Positions 30,934 to 39,463 are shown, numbered from the stretch's first letter. The stretch is 45,291 nt of DNA from JACMPA01 sp035564115 (GCA_035564115.1 DATMTN010000010.1:1-45291); one strand, 5' to 3'. The notes: generated from the letters alone by a model not told the origin. Translations and numbers: made by a program.

Positions 30934-32310
30934 CTATGCATACAGGCGATCCTTAATTTCATTAATCGCACTGCGTATAGACTCGTCCAGACGAACCTCT
31001 TTTTCGATTTTCTCGACTGAATGAATTGCGGTGGTGTGGTCTTTACGCCCCAGTTCACGAGCAATCTTTGGGAAGCTCAGGTGTAGCTCACTGCGCAGCA
31101 TATACATGGCGATCTGTCGCGGAACGACGATATCTTTATCGCGCTTTGGCCCGACGATATCTTCAACCGGTATCTGGAAGTGGCGTGCCGTCCGCTCGAT
31201 GATCTGTTTGGCACTGAGGTGCTTCGGTCGCGTCTTGGATATGCCCAGCAAACTAGTCGCGATGCCGATATTTGGTTCCAGGGCGCGCATCTCGCAAAAG
31301 GCTAGGAGCTGGTTGAGTGCACCCTCGAGTTCACGAATATTGGTCTGGATATTCGTGGCGAGGTATTCCACGACATCATTTGGTAGTTCGATCTCTTGGT
31401 TCTGGGCCTTGGTCTGGATGATGGCGCAGCGCGTTTCAAAATCCGGTATCTGCATGTCGATAGCCATACCCATGGCAAAGCGACTGCGCAGTCGGTCTTC
31501 AAGCGCACCGATGTCGCGTGGCGGCTTATCACTGGTTAGAATAATCTGCTTGTTAGCTTGGTGGAGGGCATTAAAGGTGTGAAAGAACTCTTCCTGCATC
31601 TTTTCCTTGCCGGCGATGAACTGGACATCGTCGACGATAAGGACATCGGTTGTGCGGTAATGGCTCGCAAAGTCGGCAGTTTTTTTGAAACGAATCGCAT
31701 CCACGAGCTCCTGTACGAACTGCTCGCTTGATATGTAGAGTACCTTGGCGTGTGGATTGTTAGCGTGGACTGCGTTGCCGACGGCCTGGATAAGGTGGGT
31801 TTTACCAATGCCAACACCGCCGTACAGAAAGAGTGGATTGTATTTGGTGCCCGGGTTGGCGGCAATTGATTGACACGCAGCAAAGGCGAGTTCGTTACCT
31901 GAACCAACGATAAAGTTATCGAAGGTGTAACGTTCATTCAAACCTTGACGATAGGAGTGGGCTAGTCCGGTGCTTGCTGGTCGGTCCAGGCTAGGGGAGG
32001 TGTTTCGTGACGGGGCAGTGGGGGTAATGAACACGGATTCCTCGTCGGGCTTACGGCTCGTCGCGGCAGAAGCTATCTTGTAGGTAATAGTGCTCTGTAT
32101 ACCGTTCTTCTTCAGGACGTCCGTCACGAGGTCATTATATTTACGCTCGAGCTGCTGTTTTATAAAGATGTTAGGGACGGCAATAATCACGGCTTCATCA
32201 GATACTGACACGAGCTCAGTATTCTTGAACCAAGTCATGAAGTTTCCTCTCGATACTGAGAGCTCAATTTCCCCTAAAACTGCCTGCCAAAGGCCCGCTT
32301 GTTGCGTCAC
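30934..32310 (-). CDS. dnaA: chromosomal replication initiator DnaA
   Basis: The 458-residue initiator has domain I (LWQAVLGEIELSVSRGNFMTWF), a variable Ser/Pro linker (about 85-125) and the AAA+ domain (YTFDNFIVGSGNELAFAA, Walker A GGVGIGKTH, Walker B LIVDDVQFI). The C-terminal DNA-binding domain carries the signature GRKDHTTAIHSVEKI. I start at GTG 32310, because AGAAGGAG lies 5 bases upstream and conserved domain I begins within six residues. The longer in-frame ATG at 32340 would overlap that SD. Confidence 0.97.
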   Translation of the reverse strand: MTQQAGLWQAVLGEIELSVSRGNFMTWFKNTELVSVSDEAVIIAVPNIFIKQQLERKYNDLVTDVLKKNGIQSTITYKIASAATSRKPDEESVFITPTAPSRNTSPSLDRPASTGLAHSYRQGLNERYTFDNFIVGSGNELAFAACQSIAANPGTKYNPLFLYGGVGIGKTHLIQAVGNAVHANNPHAKVLYISSEQFVQELVDAIRFKKTADFASHYRTTDVLIVDDVQFIAGKEKMQEEFFHTFNALHQANKQIILTSDKPPRDIGALEDRLRSRFAMGMAIDMQIPDFETRCAIIQTKAQNQEIELPNDVVEYLATNIQTNIRELEGALNQLLAFCEMRALEPNIGIATSLLGISKTRPKHLSAKQIIERTARHFQIPVEDIVGPKRDKDIVVPRQIAMYMLRSELHLSFPKIARELGRKDHTTAIHSVEKIEKEVRLDESIRSAINEIKDRLYA

Positions 32311-32340
32311 CCATACTCCTTCTGAAGAACACTTGTACAC

Positions 32341-32640
32341 ACTAATATACGAGAGTAGTCATAAGTTTTCCACAACTTTGCACCATATCACAACAAAAAG
32401 TGGGGAAGGGGACTAAACTGAGGTCAAGTTATACACAGGCTGCAGCCCCATCTGTTAATCTGTGGAAACTACTTGATAAAAAGTGGAAAAGTTGGTACGA
32501 TTAGTGGAGTAAATATTGTCAAAACTACGCTACTACAGCTCGAAGTTGAGACAATACTTAACGTGTTAAGCATTCATGTTAAAACAGGAGTGTTTGCGCT
32601 ATACTATATCTGAAATGGTCGCCAGCTTAGGCTGGTGAGC
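32341..32640. other. oriC: putative chromosomal origin oriC (rpmH-dnaA intergenic)
   Basis: The roughly 355-base non-coding gap between divergent dnaA and rpmH holds a consensus DnaA box TTATACACA (32429-32437). Close variants are TTTTCCACA (32366-32374), TGTGGAAAC (32461-32469) and a further AGTGGAAAA near 32481. A-T-rich stretches suitable for unwinding lie around 32500-32600. A small palindrome (CTTAACGTGTTAAG) is near 32557. Its position matches origins in many bacteria. The rpmH promoter occupies the right end. Confidence 0.7.
32600..32605 (+). promoter_or_regulatory. -10 promoter (TATACT) of the rpmH operon
   Basis: TATACT predicts a start near 32612 and a leader of about 55 bases. The leader contains a hairpin (GCCAGC / GCTGGT-type) and an SD (AAGGA). 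Confidence 0.55.
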
Positions 32641-32666
32641 CGCTAACAAGCTAAGGATTCACAACA

Positions 32667-32804
32667 ATGCCCAAGCGAACCTACCAACCCAAAAAACGCC
32701 AGCGCTCTCGCGAGCACGGTTTCTTGAAGCGTATGGCCACCAAGGCCGGTCGCAACGTGCTTGCCCGCCGCCGCCTTAAGGGCCGCACCAAGCTCTCTGC
32801 CTAG
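32667..32804 (+). CDS. rpmH: 50S ribosomal protein L34
   Basis: The 45-residue, very basic protein carries the family pattern KRTYQPKKRQRSREHGFLKR and ends RRRLKGRTKLSA. Length is exactly that of bacterial L34. It is the first gene of the rpmH-rnpA-yidC-khpB cluster running right from the origin. The SD AAGGA lies about 9 bases before the ATG. Confidence 0.97.
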   Translation: MPKRTYQPKKRQRSREHGFLKRMATKAGRNVLARRRLKGRTKLSA

Positions 32805-32842
32805 TATTCAAGTTCTACAAAGAGCGAAGGAGGCCCGCACTG

Positions 32843-33244
32843 ATGCTCAATGGTTTGCATCGGTTTCACGGAATTAATAGTCTGACCCCAGCGTATAAAA
32901 GAGGCCAGACTATTCGGAGTGGACAGATGACTCTTCGCTATGCCGATAATCCCCGTCGCGACACCTATCGAGTTGCGGTGGTGGTTAGCAAGAAGGTCGA
33001 CAAATCGGCGGTCGTACGTAACCGGATCCGTCGGCGTGTCTACGAGGCGGTCAGACTGGAAGCGACGACCATCCAGCGACCATACGATCTAGTGCTGACG
33101 GTTTTCAACACACAGATTGCCACAACCGATATGGTGGCACTGCGAAAGCAGGTCGCTGATTTGTTGCGCCGGGCCGCCAAAGATAGCGGCGCAAAAGCCA
33201 CCGGTCATGCTATAGTTAACCAGAAGAAAATAAGGGAGAAGTAA
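32843..33244 (+). CDS. rnpA: ribonuclease P protein component
   Basis: The 133-residue basic protein has the RNase P protein signature (VVSKKVDKSAVVRNRIRRRV) near residues 47-66 and a preceding beta strand pair. It assists the catalytic RNA in tRNA 5' maturation. The SD GAAGGAGG is 7-9 bases before the ATG. The C-terminal 20 residues are a basic extension. The RNase P RNA gene itself is not in this window. Confidence 0.93.
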   Translation: MLNGLHRFHGINSLTPAYKRGQTIRSGQMTLRYADNPRRDTYRVAVVVSKKVDKSAVVRNRIRRRVYEAVRLEATTIQRPYDLVLTVFNTQIATTDMVALRKQVADLLRRAAKDSGAKATGHAIVNQKKIREK

Positions 33245-33250
33245 GCCTAA

Positions 33251-34192
33251 ATGTTCACTACGCTCGTCGTAAAACCAATCTTCAACCTTTTTGTCCTAAT
33301 CTATGGGCTCCTGCCTGGTCATAACTTCGGCCTGGCGATTATCCTGTTTACGGTTGTTATCCGTATGCTCATGTGGCCGCTGGTAAAGAAGCAGCTGCAC
33401 CAAACCAAGGTCATGCGTGCCCTTCAGCCTGAGCTGAAACGCATCAAGAAAGCCGCCAAAGGGGATCGCCAGAAAGAATCAGTGATGCTCATGGAGCTCT
33501 ACAAAGAACGCGGCGTCAACCCATTCAGCGCCTTCCCGACACTTATTATCCAGTTTATTGTACTAATCGGTCTGTATAGCGGTCTGCAGAAAGTTATCCA
33601 CGATCCACACAATATCGTTACGTTTGCATACCCTTCTCTGCAGCATCTGCCTTGGCTGGAGCACCTCAAGCAAAACATCCACTTGTTTGACAACACGTTG
33701 TTCGGTGTCGTGGACCTGAGCCGCAGTGCTGTCGGCAAGGCGTTCTATTTACCGGCGTTCTTGATAGTGTGCGCCAGTGCTGTTACACAGTATTACCAGA
33801 GTAAGCAGCTGCTGCCCACACCGAAGGATTCTAAGTCACTGCGTGAGATTCTGCGGGCGGCTGGTGAGGGCAAGCAAGCTGACCAATCAGAGGTCAATGC
33901 TGCCGTCGGGCGCAGCACCCGTTTCATGATTCCTGGGCTTATCTTTATTACGACTATCAACTTCCCGGCTGCGTTGGGTCTGTACTGGTTCATCGGTGGA
34001 CTTGTCGCCTACGGCCAGCAGTGGTTCGTGCTGCGTGAAGACGAAACCGAAATGGAATCACTTGCCGACAAGCCAGAGCGTGACACAAGCACCATACCCG
34101 AAGCTGAAATTGTTGAAGCTGTCGATGGACCGCTCAAAACGCCTTCTAAAAACAAAAAGAAACCTGCAAATAAGAGGAGGAAGAAACGATGA
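33251..34192 (+). CDS. yidC: YidC/Oxa1 membrane protein insertase
   Basis: The 313-residue protein has the Gram-positive/CPR YidC2 layout, without the large periplasmic domain. Membrane helices lie near residues 5-25, 30-48, 95-115, 160-175 and 215-245. A basic hairpin between helices carries QLHQTKVMRALQPELKRIKK, and the C-terminal tail is Lys/Arg-rich (KNKKKPANKRRKKR) for ribosome binding. It inserts proteins into the cytoplasmic membrane with or without Sec. The stop overlaps the next start by 4 bases. Confidence 0.95.
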   Translation: MFTTLVVKPIFNLFVLIYGLLPGHNFGLAIILFTVVIRMLMWPLVKKQLHQTKVMRALQPELKRIKKAAKGDRQKESVMLMELYKERGVNPFSAFPTLIIQFIVLIGLYSGLQKVIHDPHNIVTFAYPSLQHLPWLEHLKQNIHLFDNTLFGVVDLSRSAVGKAFYLPAFLIVCASAVTQYYQSKQLLPTPKDSKSLREILRAAGEGKQADQSEVNAAVGRSTRFMIPGLIFITTINFPAALGLYWFIGGLVAYGQQWFVLREDETEMESLADKPERDTSTIPEAEIVEAVDGPLKTPSKNKKKPANKRRKKR

Positions 34193-34668
34193 GCGATATA
34201 GCTGTTAACGACTCAATGGAAGAGGCGATTATCTATGCCAAGAAGTATCTAGAGGATCTCTTGTCGTTCTTCGGTATCAACTTGGACGTGCACGCCACCA
34301 GCGATGACGAGGTTATCCAGCTCGGCGTGCCCTCAACCCACCTCAACGGCTTTCTCATCGGCCAGCATGGTGACAACATGCGCTCGCTGCAGTATCTCGT
34401 CAGTACCGTACTTAAGAATCAGAACTTTGCCCACAACCGGGTGAATGTGGATGTTGCTGAGTACAAGAAACAGCGGGCTGATCGTTTAACGCACACTGCC
34501 GAGGAGTGGGTTAAGAAGGTTCAGGACAGCGGCGAGCCAATGGACTTGAAACCCATGAATGCCGCCGATCGCCGTATCGTGCACCAGTTGGCCGCTGAGT
34601 ACGGCCTATCGAGCGATTCAGTTGGCGAAGGTCGCGACCGCCATATCGTCCTGCGTGTCGCTGAATAG
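34189..34668 (+). CDS. khpB: KH/R3H RNA-binding protein KhpB (Jag)
   Basis: The 159-residue protein lacks the usual N-terminal Jag_N domain of longer homologues. It has the KH type II core with FLIGQHGDNMRSLQYLVSTV (GxxG-like) and the C-terminal R3H domain NAADRRIVHQLAAEY followed by EGRDRHIVL. It binds small RNAs and mRNAs and in other bacteria affects cell elongation and wall synthesis. It overlaps yidC (ATGA) and has an AGGAGG SD. It converges directly on the glycosyltransferase gene with no intergenic base. Confidence 0.92.
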   Translation: MSDIAVNDSMEEAIIYAKKYLEDLLSFFGINLDVHATSDDEVIQLGVPSTHLNGFLIGQHGDNMRSLQYLVSTVLKNQNFAHNRVNVDVAEYKKQRADRLTHTAEEWVKKVQDSGEPMDLKPMNAADRRIVHQLAAEYGLSSDSVGEGRDRHIVLRVAE

Positions 34669-35772
34669 CTAGTCTTCTTTCAGGACTGACCGATAGACCG
34701 CAAGAGTCTGCTCGGCCATTCGTTTCCAGGAGAATTTCGCAACTTGTTTCTTGCCCTTTTGGATGAGTTCTTTGCGGAGCTCTGGCTTAGTCAGAACGCG
34801 ATTGATGGCTTTGACCATTTCTTCTGTACTCTGTGGATTGAAGTATTCGGCAGCATCACCATGCACCTCCGGGAGTGAAGTGGCATTGCTGGAAACTACC
34901 GGTGCACCGTTGGCCATAGCTTCCAGACCAGGCAAGCCAAAGCCCTCGCTCAAGCTTGGAAAGGCGTAGACAGCACAGTGCTCATAGAGCCAGCGCAACT
35001 GCCCGTCAGTGATAAAGCCGGTGAAGATAACGTGCTCGATACCCTTTTCCTTAACCTCTTTTTCGTGGCGCTTGTAGTTGGTATCTTTCTTGCCGGCTAA
35101 CACGAGATATAGGTCGGGATGCTTGGCTTGGAGCTGGGCAAACGCGTCAATGAGCCGGGGCAGGTTCTTGTGAGGCGTCGGTCGACCAACATACATGATG
35201 AATTTTTTGTCGACTAACTCGGCCACTTCTTCTGAGGGTGCATCTACCTGGTCGCCGGCCTCCAGAGTGACGGTAATCTTGCGACTGTTGGTATGGGTAT
35301 AGCGCGCAACGTCATCTTTCCCATACTCGCTAATTGCAAGAATGGCACGGGACTTCTTGGCAACGTACATCACAACCCAGTGATAAATCATTTGCTTGAA
35401 GCGGAAAACGTAGCGGTTTTTAGCCGGGTTACTAAAACGTACTGTGGTCAAATCCTGAATGGTCGTTACCACGGCTTTCTGGTAGAGGATCGGTTGTTGC
35501 GCCATTGGGAAATGAACGAGATCAGCATCTAACTTGTAGAGCTGCCAGGCTAGACCAAGCTGTTCACCAAAGCCAAAATCTTTGTAGCGGCAGGCCACCT
35601 TGGTGAACCGCTTACTGCGCGGTGTCCAGCTGTCCATATCCTTCGGTCGGAGTAGGATAACGTAACGATGGCTCAGGTCGGTGTCAACGTCCTGAAGGTT
35701 TTCGATAAGCCGCTCAACGTAGCGACCGGAGCTCGTACGCAGGCCACGAGCATCTATGACGATTTTCTTCAT
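34669..35772 (-). CDS. glycosyltransferase family 4 (GT-B)
   Basis: The 367-residue GT-B enzyme starts KKIVIDARGLRTSSGRYVER. The donor-binding C-domain contains IMYVGRPTPHKNLPRLIDAF. The E-x7-E motif reads EGFGLPGLEAMANGAPVVSS. It is a retaining transferase of the mannosyl/glucosyl type, probably acting on glycolipid or surface polysaccharide. The acceptor cannot be predicted. A -10 box lies 8 bases before its ATG. It is near, but not in the operon with, the sugar-nucleotide genes at 39.5-45 kb. Confidence 0.9.
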   Translation of the reverse strand: MKKIVIDARGLRTSSGRYVERLIENLQDVDTDLSHRYVILLRPKDMDSWTPRSKRFTKVACRYKDFGFGEQLGLAWQLYKLDADLVHFPMAQQPILYQKAVVTTIQDLTTVRFSNPAKNRYVFRFKQMIYHWVVMYVAKKSRAILAISEYGKDDVARYTHTNSRKITVTLEAGDQVDAPSEEVAELVDKKFIMYVGRPTPHKNLPRLIDAFAQLQAKHPDLYLVLAGKKDTNYKRHEKEVKEKGIEHVIFTGFITDGQLRWLYEHCAVYAFPSLSEGFGLPGLEAMANGAPVVSSNATSLPEVHGDAAEYFNPQSTEEMVKAINRVLTKPELRKELIQKGKKQVAKFSWKRMAEQTLAVYRSVLKED

Positions 35773-35780
35773 ATGCAGCT

Positions 35781-35789
35781 ACTGTACCA
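35781..35789 (-). promoter_or_regulatory. extended -10 promoter (TGGTACAGT), minus strand
   Basis: TACAGT preceded by TGG on the minus strand, 8 bases before the glycosyltransferase ATG at 35772. No SD is present. Confidence 0.4.
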
Positions 35790-35847
35790 CATATTAAGCT
35801 AGTGTTTGTACATAAAGTTTACGTTTAGCAAAGTTTATATAAAAGTA

Positions 35848-35876
35848 TTGACGAGAAAACTGAGACGTGTAATAGT
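35848..35876 (+). promoter_or_regulatory. promoter of the TasA-like/SipW operon (TTGACG-16/17-AATAGT)
   Basis: TTGACG 35848-35853 with TAATAG (35870-35875) or TGn-AATAGT (35871-35876). The predicted start near 35882 coincides with the 5' side of the SD hairpin. Confidence 0.55.
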
Positions 35877-35878
35877 GC

Positions 35879-35902
35879 CCTTCACATAAGGTTATGTGAA
35901 GG
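35879..35902 (+). promoter_or_regulatory. SD-occluding hairpin at the 5' end of the TasA-like mRNA
   Basis: CCTTCACATAA and TTATGTGAAGG are perfect 11-bp complements around a 2-base centre (a larger loop once sterically opened). The right arm contains most of the SD (AAGGAG 35899-35904), 7 bases before ATG 35912. Folded, it would block ribosome binding. It could be an RNA thermometer, a protein-binding site or an mRNA stabiliser. Confidence 0.6.
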
Positions 35903-35911
35903 AGTTCGATA

Positions 35912-36487
35912 ATGGGAGTGCTCACAAAAACCAATCTAGCAATTGCGCGCGCAGTTGGTGTTGTGGCAGCAGTTGCAATCATGGTCACGGGAGTAACATT
36001 TGCTGCGCTACAGAGTCAGCAAGCGGTCCTGAGTGGCAATATGATCCAAAGCGCCAGCGCAAATCTGCTCATCGGAACAGCTTCGGCAACCTCAAGCGAG
36101 TTTAGTAGCAGTCACAGCGGTTTTACATTTACAGACATTGTCCCAGGTGGGCCTGCGGTGCCAGCAACGAGCAGCTTGTACCTAAAAAATACCGGCACAG
36201 CGACGCTATCGGTAAAACTTTCAGTCGGCGCGACACCGACTAATACGTCCAATGTGGATCTGAGTAAGGTGATGCTCCGCATCACTCGTGTTGATACCGA
36301 CACGACACAGTCGGCTAGCCTGCAGGCGCTTATCGACGGCGGTCTAAGTTTGACCGATACACTGGCCCCAGCCAGCACCGGCATCGAATATACACTGAGT
36401 GCGTCCATGACCGATGATGCCTTCACCGGTAGCAGCGCAGCTATCGGAGCAATCGACCTCGTCTTTAGTGGTACAGCCACCCACTAG
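35912..36487 (+). CDS. TasA/camelysin-like secreted surface protein
   Basis: The 191-residue protein has an N-terminal hydrophobic segment (residues 11-32) ending in TFAALQSQQAVLSGN, where SipW-type signal peptidases cut TasA and camelysin. The beta-sandwich-like region contains FTDIVPGGPAVPATSSLYLK (a motif like that of TasA/CalY, before the NTGT strand) and Thr/Ser/Ala-rich strands. TasA proteins form extracellular fibres or cell-surface layers. The next gene encodes a SipW-like peptidase, which strongly supports the call. It is probably a surface fibre or adhesin subunit. Confidence 0.7.
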   Translation: MGVLTKTNLAIARAVGVVAAVAIMVTGVTFAALQSQQAVLSGNMIQSASANLLIGTASATSSEFSSSHSGFTFTDIVPGGPAVPATSSLYLKNTGTATLSVKLSVGATPTNTSNVDLSKVMLRITRVDTDTTQSASLQALIDGGLSLTDTLAPASTGIEYTLSASMTDDAFTGSSAAIGAIDLVFSGTATH

Positions 36488-36496
36488 GAAGCAGTC

Positions 36497-37045
36497 ATGC
36501 ACTATCAGTACAAGCCACACAATCACAACAGAGTGAGTCTAGTAGCCTTTATTCTGCTCCTCATCGTAAGCCTTGCGGGGCTCGCCTTGTGGCGGCTGGA
36601 CAGTGTCCAGCTAATGACGGTGCAATCGGGCAGCATGGCACCGGCGATCCGCAAAGGCGATGCGGTCTTTGTTGAGCCAGTTACTACGTCTGCCCTACGT
36701 GTTGGCGATGTAGTGAGTTACCGAAGCCCGCGCAATCAGGCGACTATTATCACGCACCGCATTGTACGAGTCGAGACTGATTGGAAACTACTCCTAACCA
36801 AAGGCGACAATACCCAGCGGGTCGACGATCCCGTACCCGACTCTGCAGTCATTGGCAAAGTCACGCTACGCCTGGCGTATCTGGGATACCTTGCTAGTTT
36901 TCTACGATCACCACTTGGTCTGGCAGCTACTGTATACGCCCCGGCTTTGCTCATCATCGTCCTTGAAATACGGCGTCTGATCACGCAGTATGCCACGCCG
37001 ACGTATCGTTTGATGGGCTACACGGTAACCACTAGCAGACACTGA
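36497..37045 (+). CDS. sipW: SipW-type (ER-type) signal peptidase I
   Basis: The 182-residue protein has membrane helices at residues 13-32 and about 135-160. The catalytic serine is in QSGSMAPAIRKGD (Ser46), and the general base is a histidine in ITHRIVRV (His87), where prokaryotic P-type enzymes have Lys. GDN follows in LLTKGDNTQRVDD. The Ser/His pair and C-terminal helix mark the SipW/ER type, which processes TasA-like proteins in Bacillus. It lies 9 bases after the TasA-like gene, forming an operon. Confidence 0.88.
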   Translation: MHYQYKPHNHNRVSLVAFILLLIVSLAGLALWRLDSVQLMTVQSGSMAPAIRKGDAVFVEPVTTSALRVGDVVSYRSPRNQATIITHRIVRVETDWKLLLTKGDNTQRVDDPVPDSAVIGKVTLRLAYLGYLASFLRSPLGLAATVYAPALLIIVLEIRRLITQYATPTYRLMGYTVTTSRH

Positions 37046-37172
37046 GCACACAATACCCCTTGTGATATAAAAAAACCAAAAATGAGCGCATTGTGAATAA
37101 AACTTCTGAACCGGATCACGTGTCGCGGTACACTATCACCTACGTAAAATAAGCGAAAGGTTATCGCAGCAG

Positions 37173-39005
37173 ATGTGCGGAATTGTTGGCTATATTGGTA
37201 AGAATGATGGCGTGCAGCCGGTGCTGGCTGGTTTGAAGGCGCTGGAGTATCGAGGCTACGACTCCGCGGGTATTGCTTGTATCGATGATGACAAGTCAGA
37301 GCTGTTCAAGCAGGTCGGTGAGGTCAGTGGTCTGGAGCAGAAACTCGCCTCTGCTGGTGGCGCAAAGTCAGGTACGGTTATTGGCCACACACGCTGGGCC
37401 ACCCACGGCACACCAACTGTCCTCAACGCCCACCCCCACCAAAACACTGACGGCACGATATTCGTGGTGCACAATGGCATTATCGAAAACTACCAGGAGA
37501 TTCGTGAGAAGCTCCAGGCCGAGGGTTACGAATTTGTGTCCGAAACGGACACCGAAGTTATCCCGCATCTGATTGATTTTCATTTTAAGAACCACCATTC
37601 ATTCAAGGTCGCACTCGAGGCAGCACTGCAGGAGCTCCGCGGTGCCTACGCGATTGCAACTATCTCAACCCACGAGCCAGATATCCTCTATGCGGCGCGC
37701 CTCTCGAGCCCGCTCGTTATTGGCATTGGCCAGGATGAATTTGTGCTTGGCTCTGACCCGGCTGCTATTCTGGCGCACACCAACGAAGTGCTCTATATGG
37801 ACGACTATGAGCTCATAGCGCTGCACCGGGATGGCAAGCACGAGATAACCAACTTCAAAGAAGCGCACATCGTCAAGCGCGAGGCCGAGGTGCTTGACCT
37901 AGATGCGACTGATGCTGACCTAGGCGCTTACGCACACTACATGCTGAAAGAGATCTACGAGGCACCGGCGACTATTCGGGCGGCAACTCGGGGCCGTATC
38001 AAGCTCGATTCGCTCACGGTCAAGCTCGGAGGTCTCGAGAGCGTCAGTGAACAGCTGAAGTATATCGACCGCATCGTTATCGTGGCTTGTGGAACATCGT
38101 ACTATGCCGGGTTGGTTGGTGAGTATCTGATAGAAGAGCTAGCCGGTATACCAGTTGAAGTTCAGTTGGCGAGCGAGTTCAAGTATCGCCACGAACCCTT
38201 CTCGCGCTCAACGGCGCTGATCGCCATTAGCCAGTCCGGCGAAACGGCCGACACTATCGCCGCTCTCAAGAAGGTTGAGGATTACGGAGTGTTGCGACTT
38301 GGTATCGTAAACGCCGTGGGCAGCACAATTGCCCGTATTACCGATGCCGGTGTCTACTGTCACGCAGGACCAGAGCAGGCGGTTGCTTCAACCAAAGCGT
38401 TCATTGCTCAGGTCACTGTGCTATCGCTGATTGCCCTGCACCTGTCTGACGGCCGCACGCCACTGTACAAGCCACTACTCGAGGAACTCGCTGCCCTCCC
38501 AGCTAAGGCTGAGGCAGTGTTAGCATCCGTCAAAGAGATTGAAAAAGCAGCAGTTAAGTACAAGGACGAGCGCGACTTTCTGTTCATCGGCCGTGGCTAC
38601 GAATATCCGTGTGCGCTCGAGGGTGCACTGAAACTCAAGGAAATCAGCTACATCCATGCCGAGGGCTATGCCGCTGGCGAAATGAAGCACGGCCCACTGG
38701 CCATGATCGACGAACACTTCCCGACTTTTGCGTTGGCTTCGGATTCGCCGCTGCTCGACAAAGTGGCCAGTAACATCGAGGAGATAAAGGCTCGCAAGGG
38801 TCGGGTCTTCGCCGTTGCTACAACTGGTAATACTTCGGTAGCACGCAAAGCCGACGACACGGTCTACGTGCCCCAAACTCTGGAGCAAACGCAGCCAATC
38901 CTGTCGGCTATCGTCATGCAACTATTCAGCTACTACATCGCCGTGGCACGCGGGCACAATGTTGACCGACCACGCAACCTGGCCAAATCAGTCACTGTTG
39001 AATAA
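37173..39005 (+). CDS. glmS: glutamine-fructose-6-phosphate aminotransferase (isomerizing)
   Basis: The 610-residue GlmS starts MCGIVGYIG with the N-terminal nucleophile Cys2, then EYRGYDSAGI, TRWATHG and HNGIIENY in the glutaminase domain. Two SIS domains follow (ISQSGETADTIAALK, then SYIHAEGYAAGEMKHGPLA), ending with KSVTVE. It makes glucosamine-6-phosphate for peptidoglycan. A TACACT -10 candidate lies at 37129-37134. A weak AAGG SD sits in a small GCGA/TCGC hairpin 12 bases before the ATG. No glmS ribozyme is recognisable in the 127-base leader region. Confidence 0.97.
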   Translation: MCGIVGYIGKNDGVQPVLAGLKALEYRGYDSAGIACIDDDKSELFKQVGEVSGLEQKLASAGGAKSGTVIGHTRWATHGTPTVLNAHPHQNTDGTIFVVHNGIIENYQEIREKLQAEGYEFVSETDTEVIPHLIDFHFKNHHSFKVALEAALQELRGAYAIATISTHEPDILYAARLSSPLVIGIGQDEFVLGSDPAAILAHTNEVLYMDDYELIALHRDGKHEITNFKEAHIVKREAEVLDLDATDADLGAYAHYMLKEIYEAPATIRAATRGRIKLDSLTVKLGGLESVSEQLKYIDRIVIVACGTSYYAGLVGEYLIEELAGIPVEVQLASEFKYRHEPFSRSTALIAISQSGETADTIAALKKVEDYGVLRLGIVNAVGSTIARITDAGVYCHAGPEQAVASTKAFIAQVTVLSLIALHLSDGRTPLYKPLLEELAALPAKAEAVLASVKEIEKAAVKYKDERDFLFIGRGYEYPCALEGALKLKEISYIHAEGYAAGEMKHGPLAMIDEHFPTFALASDSPLLDKVASNIEEIKARKGRVFAVATTGNTSVARKADDTVYVPQTLEQTQPILSAIVMQLFSYYIAVARGHNVDRPRNLAKSVTVE

Positions 39006-39008
39006 AGA

Positions 39009-39446
39009 CTAGGATGACTCGTGGCCGGTCGCCCGGTTTATCCGCGTTGAGGAGTCTGGCTTGCCCTGTCCGGCATCAAAGCGCATTTCGATACCATACT
39101 TGCGGCAGACTTCAGTTTCGGGAACGGCTTTTTCGCTGTCCCGATCGCCGCCATTGGCAAAAATGAGCTCGTCGCCCGGATGCTGAATAGCTATCATCTC
39201 CAGTGTTTTAATGACATGTGGATCGTTGTCGACCGAAAGTACGACTTGGTCAGCATCGCGTAGCGCTCGCAGCAAGCGAAGCCGGTTCTTCTCGTCTAGG
39301 ATAATTTTACCCTTTTTGAGTAGCTGTTGTTCGTCGTTGTTGACGATGACAATGAGCTTGTCACCCATGGATTTGGCGGCTTCGATCATGTCGATATGCC
39401 CGCCGTGAAGGGGGTTAAAGTAGCCGCTGACGATAACTATTTTCAT
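39009..39446 (-). CDS. small cytidylyltransferase-like nucleotidyltransferase
   Basis: The 145-residue protein of the HxGH nucleotidyltransferase superfamily has SGYFNPLHGGHIDMIEAAKS and LDEKNRLRLLRALRDADQV near the N-terminus and FANGGDRD near residue 100. The size and motifs match stand-alone RfaE2/TagD-type cytidylyl- or adenylyltransferases; the sugar or alcohol substrate is unknown. I start at ATG 39446, because the fold begins directly there and a leaderless-type promoter precedes it. A longer in-frame ATG at 39464 lies inside that promoter. Confidence 0.82.
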   Translation of the reverse strand: MKIVIVSGYFNPLHGGHIDMIEAAKSMGDKLIVIVNNDEQQLLKKGKIILDEKNRLRLLRALRDADQVVLSVDNDPHVIKTLEMIAIQHPGDELIFANGGDRDSEKAVPETEVCRKYGIEMRFDAGQGKPDSSTRINRATGHESS

Positions 39447-39454
39447 ACCGCAAT

Positions 39455-39463
39455 AGTGTAGCA
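39455..39463 (-). promoter_or_regulatory. extended -10 promoter (TGCTACACT), minus strand
   Basis: On the minus strand TGCTACACT is followed by 8 bases and then the ATG at 39446, with no SD. Confidence 0.5.

Noticed and set aside
37046..37172. glmS ribozyme/riboswitch upstream of glmS
   Set aside because: The 127-base leader lacks the conserved ribozyme core and is short; only a plain promoter and a small hairpin are visible.
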